DNA of 64,000 nucleotides from Cellulomonas fulva (lineage in GTDB: Bacteria > Actinomycetota > Actinomycetes > Actinomycetales > Cellulomonadaceae): assembly GCF_018531375.1 (NCBI RefSeq), contig NZ_JAHBOH010000001.1, positions 1,116,001 to 1,180,000 of the forward strand, written 5' to 3'. Each line of letters begins with the position of its first letter. Position 1 is the first letter of the stretch. The position numbers and the translations under genes are program-made. Below are positions 52,932 through 63,900 of this stretch, one piece after another. The notes beneath the pieces are model-generated. The model had not been told where the DNA came from, ran no database searches, and saw only the letters and a list, made by a program, of their open reading frames with translations.

Positions 52932-54419
52932 GTGCGCGGGCGCGGCGAGGGGCACACCGACGTCGTCGTCGTCGGCTCCGGCCCCAACGGCCTGGCCGCC
53001 GCGGTCACGTGCGCCCGGGCGGGCCTCGGGGTGACGGTGCTGGAGGCGCAGTCCACCACCGGCGGCGGAGCGCGCACGCTCGACCTGGGCCTCGCGGACG
53101 GCCTGGTGCACGACGTCTGCTCCGCGGTGCACCCGATGGCGTGGGCGTCGCCGTTCTTCCGCGAGCTCGACCTCGGGGCGCGCGGGGTGGAGCTGCTGAC
53201 GCCCGAGGTCTCGTACGCGCAGCCGCTCGCCGGCGGGCGCGCCGGGATCGCCTACCGGGACCTGCAGCGCACCGTGGAGGGTCTCGGCCCCGACGGACCG
53301 GCGTGGCGCTCGCTCGTCGGACGCCTGGCGGAGCGCTGGGAGGACGTCGTCGCGCTCGCGCTGAGCGACAAGCGCAGCATCCCGCCCGGCCTCCTCCCCG
53401 GGGGCGTCCCCGCGGCGGTGGCGTTCGGCCTCGCGGTGCTCGAGCAGGGCACGCGCGCATGGGACCAGCGGTTCCGCGGTGACGTCGCACCCGCGCTGCT
53501 CACGGGCGTCGCGGCGCACGCGATCTCGCCCATGCCCGCCCTCGCCGCGGCGGGCACGGCCCTGCTGCTCGGGTCGCTGGCGCACGTCGGCGACGGCTGG
53601 CCCATCCCGCGGGGCGGCTCGCGCGCGATCACCGACGCCCTGCGGGCCGACCTCGAGGCGCACGGCGGCGTCGTCCACACCGACCACCCGGTGCGTTCGC
53701 TCGACGACCTGCCGCACGGCCACGCCTACCTGTTCGACACCTCGCCGCGGACCCTCGTGGAGGTGCTGGGCGACGAGCTGCCCGCGCGCTCCCGCGCGGC
53801 GCTGGAGCGGTTCCGGTACGGCGACGCCGCGGCGAAGGTCGACTACGTCCTGTCCGGACCCGTGCCGTGGGCCGCCCCGGAGATGGCGCTCGCGGGCACG
53901 GTGCACGTCGGCGGCACGCGCGCGCAGATGGCGGCCGCCGAGGCGACCGTCGCGCGCGGCCGGCACGCGGAGCGGCCGATGGCGCTGGTGAGCGACCCGT
54001 CGGTGGTGGACGAGACCCGCCGGGCGGGCGGGCTGCGGCCGCTGTGGACGTACGCGCACGTGCCCCACGGCTCGGACGTCGACGTGACCGAGGCGGTCAC
54101 CGCGCACATCGAGCAGTACGCGCCCGGGTTCCGCGACGTCGTCGTCGCGAGCCGGTGCGTGCCCGCCGCGCAGATGGCGCAGCACAACCAGAACTACGTG
54201 GGCGGCGACATCTCGGCGGGCGCGGCGACGATGGTGCAGATGATCGCGCGCCCGACGCTGCGCCGGGACCCGTACGCCGTGGGCCGCGACGGCGTCTACC
54301 TCTGCTCGGCCTCGACGCCGCCCGGCCCGGGCGTGCACGGCATGGGCGGGTGGTTCGCGGCGACCCGCGCGATGCGCGAGGTCTTCGGCATCACCGAGGC
54401 GCCGTCGCTGCGCCCCTGA
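52932..54419 (+). CDS. FAD-dependent oxidoreductase, phytoene-dehydrogenase-like
   Basis: The 495-residue protein starts with the dinucleotide-binding motif VVVVGSGPNGLAAAV and contains the late family segment AQMAQHNQNYVGGDISAGAA and CSASTPPGPGVHGMGG. It belongs to the CrtI/COG1233-like NAD(P)/FAD family. Carotenoid genes are not nearby, so the substrate is unknown. GTG52932 follows AGGAGGCAGC, an ideal site; a TTG at 52890 would add 14 residues. It is divergent from the small membrane gene. Confidence 0.9.
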   Translation: MRGRGEGHTDVVVVGSGPNGLAAAVTCARAGLGVTVLEAQSTTGGGARTLDLGLADGLVHDVCSAVHPMAWASPFFRELDLGARGVELLTPEVSYAQPLAGGRAGIAYRDLQRTVEGLGPDGPAWRSLVGRLAERWEDVVALALSDKRSIPPGLLPGGVPAAVAFGLAVLEQGTRAWDQRFRGDVAPALLTGVAAHAISPMPALAAAGTALLLGSLAHVGDGWPIPRGGSRAITDALRADLEAHGGVVHTDHPVRSLDDLPHGHAYLFDTSPRTLVEVLGDELPARSRAALERFRYGDAAAKVDYVLSGPVPWAAPEMALAGTVHVGGTRAQMAAAEATVARGRHAERPMALVSDPSVVDETRRAGGLRPLWTYAHVPHGSDVDVTEAVTAHIEQYAPGFRDVVVASRCVPAAQMAQHNQNYVGGDISAGAATMVQMIARPTLRRDPYAVGRDGVYLCSASTPPGPGVHGMGGWFAATRAMREVFGITEAPSLRP

Positions 54420-54479
54420 ACAGGCGCGGGCACGGGCACAGCGCAGGCCGAGCCGGACGAGCGGTGACCCGCCCCGGAC

Positions 54480-54770
54480 TCAGTCCGTGAGGTCGGGGAT
54501 GTCCGGGTCGCTCTTGGCGTGCTCGGCGAACCGCGCCGCGCCGCGCGTGGCGAACACTCGCGCGACCGCGACGACGGCGCCCGTGAGCGCCGCTGCGGCG
54601 AGGATCTCGGAGAGACCGGCGTCGCCCGGGTCCTCGGCCTTCGGGGGCTTGTGACCACGCGCGGCCTGCCACGAGCGGTCGACGACCTGCGACGCGACCC
54701 AGGCGGCCGCCGCGGCCGCCGCGAGCCCGACGACCTTCGCGAGCAGGGGCGTGGAGGGCTTGTCTGCCAT
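54480..54770 (-). CDS. DUF4235 small membrane protein
   Basis: The 96-residue protein has two hydrophobic segments (LLAKVVGLAAAAAAAWVAS and ILAAAALTGAVVAVARVFA) separated by the charged stretch QAARGHKPPKAEDPGDAG, matching DUF4235 proteins of Actinobacteria. Its function is unknown. ATG54770 is preceded by GGTTCCGTGGC, a poor site. It is divergent from the giant secreted protein. Confidence 0.82.
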   Translation of the reverse strand: MADKPSTPLLAKVVGLAAAAAAAWVASQVVDRSWQAARGHKPPKAEDPGDAGLSEILAAAALTGAVVAVARVFATRGAARFAEHAKSDPDIPDLTD

Positions 54771-54818
54771 GCCACGGAACCTACCGTGCGACGCCGCACG
54801 GCGCCCTCGCTGGCAGAC

Positions 54819-54925
54819 GGGTGAACGGACTGGGTGCTGGCACCCCAGTTTCCTGGGTGAACCGTCGGGTAGCGGCTTGTTTGGGTCAACCGTCCAGTTC
54901 GAGCCGCGCACACGGCTCCTAGCGT
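54819..54925 (+). promoter_or_regulatory. Promoter of the giant DUF11 protein with three GGGTSAAC boxes
   Basis: GGGTGAAC occurs at 54819 and 54855, GGGTCAAC at 54883; the last two extend to GGGTSAACCGTC and are 28 bp apart. TAGCGT at 54920-54925 is the likely -10, so the boxes sit where an activator would bind. A hairpin CACCCCAG-TTTC-CTGGGTG lies at 54841-54859. The regulator is unknown. Confidence 0.5.
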
Positions 54926-54954
54926 CGGCCGCCAGGCCAGTCTGGGAGGACTCT

Positions 54955-57900
54955 GTGCGATCGCCCGCCGTACGCCCGTCACACCTGTCGGCGACCCGTC
55001 GGCTCGTCGCCGCGGTCGCCGCGTCGGCGCTCGTCGTCGTGCTCGGCACGGTCACCACGGTCGCGGCGACGGTCGCCACCGCCGTCGTCGCCGCGCCGCC
55101 GGCCGCCGCCGCCGCCGGCAGCCTCACGCTGGGCCACGACGGCACCACGACGAGCGTCCTCGCGGGCGAGGACGGGACCGTGCAGCTCGTCGCCGGCAGC
55201 GCGGGCGCGGACGGCGACATCGCGTACAACGTCACCTTCGTCGCGACGCTCCCCGCGGGTGCGACGTACGTGGCCGGGTCCACGACCCCGGCGGCCGACG
55301 CGCCCGGCGCACCCGGCGAGCCGACCGCGACGCAGGTCCGGCCCGATCCGCTCGACCCGGCCGGCTGGTACTGGGTCCTGGTGTGGTCCAACGTCTCGGA
55401 CCTGCCCGCCGCCGGCGAGGTCCGCGTCGGGTTCGGCGTCGCGCTCGACCCCGACGTCTACCCCGTCGGCAGCGTCGCCCACCTGCGCACGGGGGTGTAC
55501 GGCTCGTCCGACGAGCGCGTCGTCCCGGACGTCGAGGTCGACGACACCGGCGCGAGCGCGACGGACTACGACGCGAGCGCGACCGACGCGCCGGACGTGA
55601 CCGTGACGCCGGTCGAGCTGACGAAGTCCGAGCCGAGCACCGAGTCCGAGCTGCTGCGCGGGCTCGAGGACCACGTCACGACGTACACGCTGACCGTGCG
55701 GACGGCGCGGACGGCGGGCACGGACGACGTCGTCGTGACGGACCTGGTGCCCGCCCCGCTGCACTTCCTCGGCTGCGAGTCCGTCGACGTGCCCGGCGGC
55801 TGCGCGGCGCTCGCCTCGGCGACGACGGCAGTGGACGACGAGGGGCACCCGGTCACCGCGGTCGTGTGGCAGCTGGGCAACGTGCCGGCGGGCACGACCG
55901 TCGAGATCCGCTACCGCGCCGCGGCGGGCACCGAGGAGCTCGCGGCGGACGGCACCTTCACCGGCGCCTCGACCCGGCAGGACCCGGCCGGCGTCCCGGC
56001 CACCAACCGCGCGCGCCTGACCGGGACCTACACGGGCGCCGTCGCGCCGGGGGCCTCGGCGGACGCCGTGGACAGCACCGAGCACACCGTCCGGGTCATG
56101 GACGTGGCGTTGCACAAGTCCACGTCCGCGTCCTCGTTCGTCGTCGGCGGCACGGCGACGTTCACCCTCGAGGTGCGCGTGAGCCAGTACGTCGACGCCG
56201 CGGACCTCGTGGTGACGGACACGCTGCCCGACGGCGTGTGCCCCTTCGTCGCGCCAGGGACGCAGCTGTCCGGCACCTGGCCCACGGAGTGCTCCTCGCT
56301 GCCGCAGCGGGCGGTCACGGGCGCCACGATGACGGACGCGGTCGCGCACGCCGACGGGACGTTCACCGTCCGCCTCGAGCTCGACGACGTCGCGGCGAAC
56401 GGCACGGCGACGGTCACCTACGACACCTTCATGCGCGTCGAGCACCACGACGGCACGCCGACCGCGACCGGCGACGACTTCGTGAACACGGCGGAGGTCG
56501 CCGCGACGACGACGCCCGTCCCGTCCTCGCCCGAGCAGGGCTCCGTCGCGGTCGAGGACGACTCGAGCGCCGCCGTGGGGACCGCGGGACCGACGCTCGT
56601 CAAGCGCGTCTGGCCGAACGCCGCCCGCACGCCGATCACCGGCCTCGCGTCGTGCCCCGACCCCGGGTCGGCCCGGTGGACCACGACCGGCCAGCCGGTC
56701 GTCCGCCTGGGTGACCTGGTGTGCTTCCAGGTGGAGCTGGCGGCGGCGCCGGGCGTCGCGCTGCGCGAGGCGGTCCTGCGCGACTTCGTGCCCGTGGGCA
56801 CGCGGTTCGTCGAGGGCGCGGTCGTCGAGCAGTCGCCGTCGTTCGCGATCACCCAGGTCACCGGCGAGCCCGCCTGGCGGCTCGGGGACCCGGAGGGCGA
56901 CGCGTGGTTCATGCCCGCGGGTGCGAGCGTCACCGCGCAGGTCGTCGTGCAGGTCATCGACGTGAGCCCCTCCGACAAGGACGTGCTGGGCAACCTGGTG
57001 AAGCTGCGCACGCGCGACGCCCAGGGCCGCGTGAGCGCGCAGCGCGGCCAGGTCGAGTTCGCGGTCGCGCCCGCCGCCCCGCTGACGCTGACGCTGACGG
57101 TGACGACGCCGAGCGGCACGTCCACCGACGAGCAGGTGCGCGAGGGCCAGACCGCGACCTACCGGCTGACCGTCACGCACGCGGGCGACGCGGCCGGTGA
57201 CGACGACTACCCGGTCGACCGGGTCGAGCTGTGGGACGCGCTGCCGCTCGGCTTCGGGTGCGACGACCTCGTCGACCCGAGCCTGACGTGCGCGCCGGGG
57301 ACCACCGCGCCGACGACCGGTCGCGACGTCGTGCGCGTCGTGCTCGACGGCGCGGACCTCGGGGCCGACGGCCTGCTCGTCGCGGGGGAGCAGGTCCACG
57401 TCGACCTCGCCCTCGTCGCGCCGTCGCCCCTGTCGGTGGGCTCGGCGTTCCGCAACGACGCCTCCGTCGTCGAGTACACCGCGCCGTCGACCGACGGCCG
57501 CGCGGGTGCCACGTCCGCGCGGTTCCTGCCGGCGGCGTCGCTCGCCGCGCCCGACGAGCCGAACGCGCTCGCCGCCAACGCGAGCGCGGTGGTGCGGACG
57601 CCGGACGTCACGGTCGCGAAGCGGCTCGTGTCCACCTCGGTCACCGAGGCCGGCAACACCGCGAGCCAGGCCACGGTCGGCGAGCGCGCCACCTTCGAGT
57701 ACTCGGTCTCGATCCCGGCGCGGACGAGCGTCTTCAACGGCGTCCTCACCGATACGCAGCCGTCCAACGGCGCGTTCGCCGACGTCGAGGTGCTCGCGGT
57801 GACGACGAGCGCGGGCGGTCCCGCGCTCGCGGCCGGCGCGGGCTGCGTCCCGGCGGGGAACGTCGCCTGCATCGACACGACGACGGGTCGCGTGACGCTG

Positions 57901-60900
57901 CCGCCGATGTGGACCAACGCCACGTCGTCGCCGGTCACGGTCGCGGTGACGCTGAGCGTGCGCGTTGCGGACATCACGGCCAACTCGCACGGCGCGACGC
58001 CGACCGACACCGCGCGGTTCGTCAGCGACGACCCGGTGACCGGGCAGACGGGCCTGCTGCGTGACCAGGCCCGCACCGCGAGCGTGCAGGTCGTGCTGCC
58101 GAGCCCCGGGCTGACGAAGTCGCCGGTCAACGGGTCCGGCAACGCGGTCGACCCGCTGACGGTCGGCGCGGGCGAGGTCGCGACGTTCCGCCTCACGGCG
58201 ACCAACGCGTCGGGCCGCCCGCCGGTGCACGACACCGTGGTCGTCGACTGCCTCCCCGCGGGGATGACGCCGGTGACCCCGCTGCCTGCCGGCCTGACGC
58301 AGGGCACCAGCACGGGCGGCAGCTGCGCGACGGGACGCACCACGATCACGTGGTCGCCGGGCAGCATCGCCGGCGGTGGTTCGACGAGCACCACGTACCA
58401 GGTGACGGTCGACCCGGCAGCGGGCGGTGGCACGAGCTACGTCAACACCGCACGGCGCACCGGCTCGACGCTGGCCAACGGCGCGAACGGGACCGACGAC
58501 GAGCGCACCCTCACCGGCAGCGACACGGGGACCGTGACGGTCTACCGGCCCGCGGGCACCAAGGTCGCGGACCGGGCCACGGCGGTGCCGGGTGAGCAGA
58601 TCACCTGGACCCTCACCACGACGCTGCCCGGCAACGCGAACTACTACGACCTCGGCGTGGTCGACGCGGTCCCGGCCGGTCTGGTGACTGGCGCCGCGGA
58701 CGCGACCCTCGTGTGCACCGGCGGCGACGCAGGCTGGGCCGCGGCGTGCGACGCCGCGGTGCTGCACGAGCTCCCGCAGGGCGACGGCACGACGCGCGTC
58801 GTGTGGTCGTTCGGCGACCTGCCGGCGATCCCGCAGGCGCGGACGATCACGGTGACGCTGGTCTCGACGGTCGACCCCGCGGGCGCGCTCGTCGTCCCCA
58901 CCACGATGACGAACACGGCCACGGTGGGCTGGTTCCCCACGGACGCCGACCGCGCGGTCGACGCCAGCACGGTGTTCCCGTCCACGCAGGCGATCGGCAC
59001 CGCCGCGGTCCAGCTCCGCGAGCCCGCGGTCACCGTCGGCAAGTCGGTGAGCGACGCCACCGTCGAGCCGGACCAGATCGTGACCTACACGGTCACCGCG
59101 ACCGCGTCCGGCGTCGCTCCGCGCGACGTCACCGCCTACGACGTCGTCGTGGTCGACACCGTCCCGGCGGGCGTCGTCCCGCTCACCGCGGGAGGCGACC
59201 CCGTCGCCGACGGCGGGACCGCCGGCGGCGGCACGTGGGACGCCACCGCGCGCACGATCACGTGGGAGGTCGCCTCCCTCGCGAGCGGCGCGAGCGCGAC
59301 GCGCACCTACCCCGCGCGGCTCGCGGACGCCGACGAGCTCACCGGTACCGGCCTGACGAACTCGGTCCGCGCGACCAGCTGGCAGTCCCTGCCGCAGGAC
59401 GGCCGCGCGTACGGCCCGAGCGCCGCGGCGACCGCGACGATCACCCCGCTGCTGCCGCTCGTGAACACCACGAAGTCGCAGACGACGGCGAACCCGGTCT
59501 ACGTGGGCGACGAGGTCGCGTACGCGGTCACCCTGCGCAGCGCCGGCACGGGGACGGCCGCGACGGTCGACCTCCGCGACGTCCTGCCCGCCGGGTGGGA
59601 CTACGTGGCCGGCAGCGCGACCGTCCAGGTGCGCACGGCCGCCGCGGTCGCCCTCGCCGACCCGGCCGTCGCCGGTCAGACGCTGACGTGGACCGAGGTC
59701 GGCGGCGCCGGTCTCGACCTGGCACCCGGGCAGACGGTCGTCGTGCGGTACCGCGCGACGCCGACCGTCGCAGCGGCCTCGTCCGCCGGCTCGGCGGTGG
59801 CGCACACCAACACCGCGCGTGCCGCCCGCGTCACCGACCTGGCCGGCGGCGACTCCTACGACGGCGGCGACGGCTCCTACGTCGGGACCCAGGGCACCGC
59901 CACCGCCCGCATCCACACCGCGGACCTGGGCGTCACCAAGGTGCACGGCACCTGGGTCGCCGGCACGTCGACGAACACCTGGACCGTGTCGGTCACCAAC
60001 CACGGGCCCGACCCGGCGGTCGGCGTCGTGGTCGACGACGTGCTCGAGACGCTGCCCGACGGCGTCGAGGTCGTGTCCGTCGCGGGCAGCGGCTGGGCGT
60101 GCTCGTCGCCGAGCGGCGACCTGTCCGTCGACTCCCGCTGCACCTACGCGGGCTCGCTCGCGAACGGCGCCACCGCGTCGATCACGGTGACGGTCGCGAT
60201 CGCCGCGGACGTCCCCTCGGGCACGACCGCGACGAACGACGTCGAGGTCGGCGCGCGCACCTACGACGACGACGCGACGAACGACGCCGCGACGAGCACC
60301 GCGACCGTCACGACCGTCGCCGACCTCGGCCTGGTCAAGACGGGTCCGACGAGCGTCGCGGCCGGTGCGGCGATCACGTGGGACGTGACGGTGACCAACC
60401 ACGGCCCGTCGGTCTCGCGCGCCTCCGCCGCCGACCCGGTCGTCGTGACCGACGAGCTCCCCGACGGCGTGACGGTCACGTCCGTCGTCCCGACGGGCGC
60501 CACCTGCGACCCGGTCGTCGGCACGACGCTGACCTGCGCGCGGACCAGCGACCTCGCGGTCGACGGCTCGTTCTCGATCCGGGTCGTCGGCACCGTCGAC
60601 GCGACCCTCGTCGCCACCGACGGACCGCTCGTCAACGGCGCGCTGGTGACCCCGGTGACGCCGCAGGGCGCGGACACGCACGCGGACGAGGACACGACGA
60701 GCACGTCCGTCACGCACACCGAGGACCTGACCGTCGACAAGGCGATCGTCGGCGAGCTGCGCGCGGGCGAGACGGGCACGTACTCGATCACCGTCACCAA
60801 CGGCGGCCCGTCGGTGTCCCGCGGCGTCGTCGTGACGGACGAGCTGCCGGACGGGCTCACGTACGCCGGCGACGTCGTGTCCGACGACGACTGGACCTGC

Positions 60901-63900
60901 ACCGGGACCACGGACGTGACCTGCGAGCTCGGCAGCGACCTCGCGGTCGGCGCGTCCGCCGCGACCACGTTCACGTTCGCCGTCGAGATCGACCCGGGGG
61001 TGACCGAGGACATCGTCAACACCGCGGTCGTCGGCTCCGACTGGCGCGCGGACCAGGACGAGGACACCGTCACGACGGGTCCGACGGTGGTCGCCGACCT
61101 CGGCATCACCAAGGAGCACGACGGCGACGAGCTGGTCGCGGGCACCGGGACGACGTTCACGGTCGTCGTGACGAACCACGGCCCGGCCGACGCGCCCGGC
61201 CCGCTCACGATGACCGACACGGTGCCTGCCGGCCTCCCGCTCTCCGGCGCGCCCACCGCCGACGCCGGCACGTGCGCGGTCTCCGGCCAGGCCGTGACCT
61301 GCACCCTGCCCGACGGCCTGGACGTCGGCGACGACTGGACCATCGAGATCCCGGTCGCCGTCACGGCCGACGCGCTCCCCGCCACGTCCACCAACACCGC
61401 CCGGGTCCAGGGCCCGGCGTCGCTCGACGAGGGCGACGACGACTGGCCGAACGCGGCGGACGACGTGGTCGAGGTGGTGCGCGCCGCGGACCTGTCGATC
61501 ACCAAGGACGCCGACCCGACCACGGTGGTCGCGGGCGACCCGGACGGCGTGACGTACACGCTCGTCGTCGACAACGCCGGCCCGTCGGTGGCCGCCGCGA
61601 CCGTCGTGACCGACACGCTGCCAACCGCGCTCGCGCCGGTCTCGGCCACCTGGGCCGGGCACGACGACGCGTGCACGCTCGTCGGGCAGACGGTGACGTG
61701 CACGATCGGTGACCTGCTCCCGTCGGCCGACCCGATCGAGATCACGGTCGTCGCACGCGTCCGCTCGGGCGTGGCGGACGGCACGGTGGTGACGAACACC
61801 GCACGTGCGGCCTCGACGACGCCCGACGTCGACGGCGAGGGCCCGACGAGCGACGAGGACGACGCGACGACCACGGTCGACACCGCAGCGACGCTGACCA
61901 TCGCGAAGACGCCCGACGTGCAGTCGGTGCGGGCGGGCGACCCGGCCGCGTTCGACCTGGTCGTGACCAACGAGGGCCCGTCCGACGTGCTCGGACCCGT
62001 GACGGTGACCGACACGCTGCCCGCCGGGCTGAGCTACGACTCGTCGTCGACGGCCGGCTCGCCGCTGTGGACGTGCGAGGCCGACGAGCAGGAGGTCACC
62101 TGCGTGCTCGGCGACGGCACGGCCACCCTGGTCGCGGGCACGGACGCGCCGACGCTGACGATCACCACGCTCGTCGACCCCGCCGCCGACGCGGGCACGT
62201 ACACCAACACGGCGTACGCGTCCTCGCCCCTGTCCGGCGACTCCGACCCGGACACCGCCGACGTGGACGTGGTGACGTCCGCCGACCTCGGCGTGACCAA
62301 GTCGCACAGCGGCGACGCGGTGGCCGGTGAGCCGTTCACCTGGACGCTCACGGTGACCAACGGCGGCCCGTCCGACTCGCGGGCGACCGCCGACGAGCCG
62401 ATCGTCGTGGTCGACACCCTGCCCGCGGGCGTGACCTTCGCGCCCGGGGACGCGGGCGTGGTGACCGGCGGCGGGTTCACGTGCGTCGCGGGTGACCCCG
62501 TCGACGACGGCGAGCTCGAGACCGTGCGCTGCGAGCGCCCGACGACGCTGGTCGACGGCGCCGCCGTCTCGGTCGACCTGCCCGTGGCCCTGGACGCCGA
62601 CCTGCTCGGCACGGTGACCAACACCGCGACGGTCACGCCGGGGCTCACCCCGCAGCCGGACGACGCGACGCTCCCGGACACGGGCACCGACGACGTCACG
62701 GTGACGGGCCTCGCGGACCTCGGCATCGTCAAGACCGTGACCACGCCCGCCGACGAGGTCGTCGCCGGCGGCGCGCTGACGTGGGACGTGCAGGTGACGA
62801 ACGTCGGCCCGTCGACGTCCCGCGCCGACGCCGAGACCCCGATCGTCGTCGTGGACTCGCTGCCCGCCGGCGTGCACGACGCGACCGCGTCGGGCGACGG
62901 CTGGGCGTGCACCACCGACGGCCCGCGGATCACCTGCGAGCGCGACGAGGACCTGCTCGTCGGGCCCGCGCCGGCGATCACCGTGACCGCCACGGTCGAC
63001 TCGGGGACGACGACCGAGCTGCGCAACGTCGTCGAGGTGGTCCCCGGCCTGACGCCGCAGCCCGACGGGCTCGGCGGTGCGGGCGCCGGCGACCAGCCGG
63101 ACCAGGACGACGCGGCGGTCACGCCCGGCACCCTGGCCGACCTCGCGATCGCCAAGACCGTGGTCGACGAGCCGCTCGCGGGCGGCACCGCGACCTACCG
63201 GCTGCGGGTGACCAACCTCGGCCCGTCCGACGCGCTCGACGTGGTGGTCACGGACGGCCTGCCCGACGGCCTCACGTTCCGCGCGCTCGGTGACACGTCG
63301 CCGGGCAGCGCGTGGGACTGCACCGGGGACGTCGAGTGCGCGCTCGTCGGGCCGCTGCCCGCCGCCGCGACCGTCTGGCTGGACGTCGTCGTCGACGTGG
63401 CGCCGGGTGTCACCGACGACGTGGCGAACACCGCCACGGTCCGCTCCTCGACGCCCGACCCGGTGGAGGAGAACAACACCGACACGGTGACCAGCGGCTC
63501 CGACGCGCTCGCGGACCTCACGGTGGACAAGTCGCACCGCGGCGAGGCCCGGGTGGGCGAGGCGCTCACGTTCGACCTCGTCGTGACGAACGGCGGCCCG
63601 TCGTTCGCGCGCGACGTCACGCTCTCCGACGTCGTCCCGGCGTCGCTGCCGGTCACCGACGTGCGACCGGACGGCGACGGGTGGACGTGCGCGGTCGGCG
63701 AGCCGACGAGCGACGGGACCCGCGTGCTGTGCGTGCGCGACACCCTGGCCGCGGGCCGGACCGCCCCGGCCGTGCACGTCGACGTGCTCGTGGGCGCCGA
63801 CGCGTTCCCGAGCGTGACGAACGTCGTCGACGCCGCCACCGCGACGCCCGGACCGGGCGAGCCGGGTGGGGCGACGGCGACCGACGACGACGAGGTCGAG

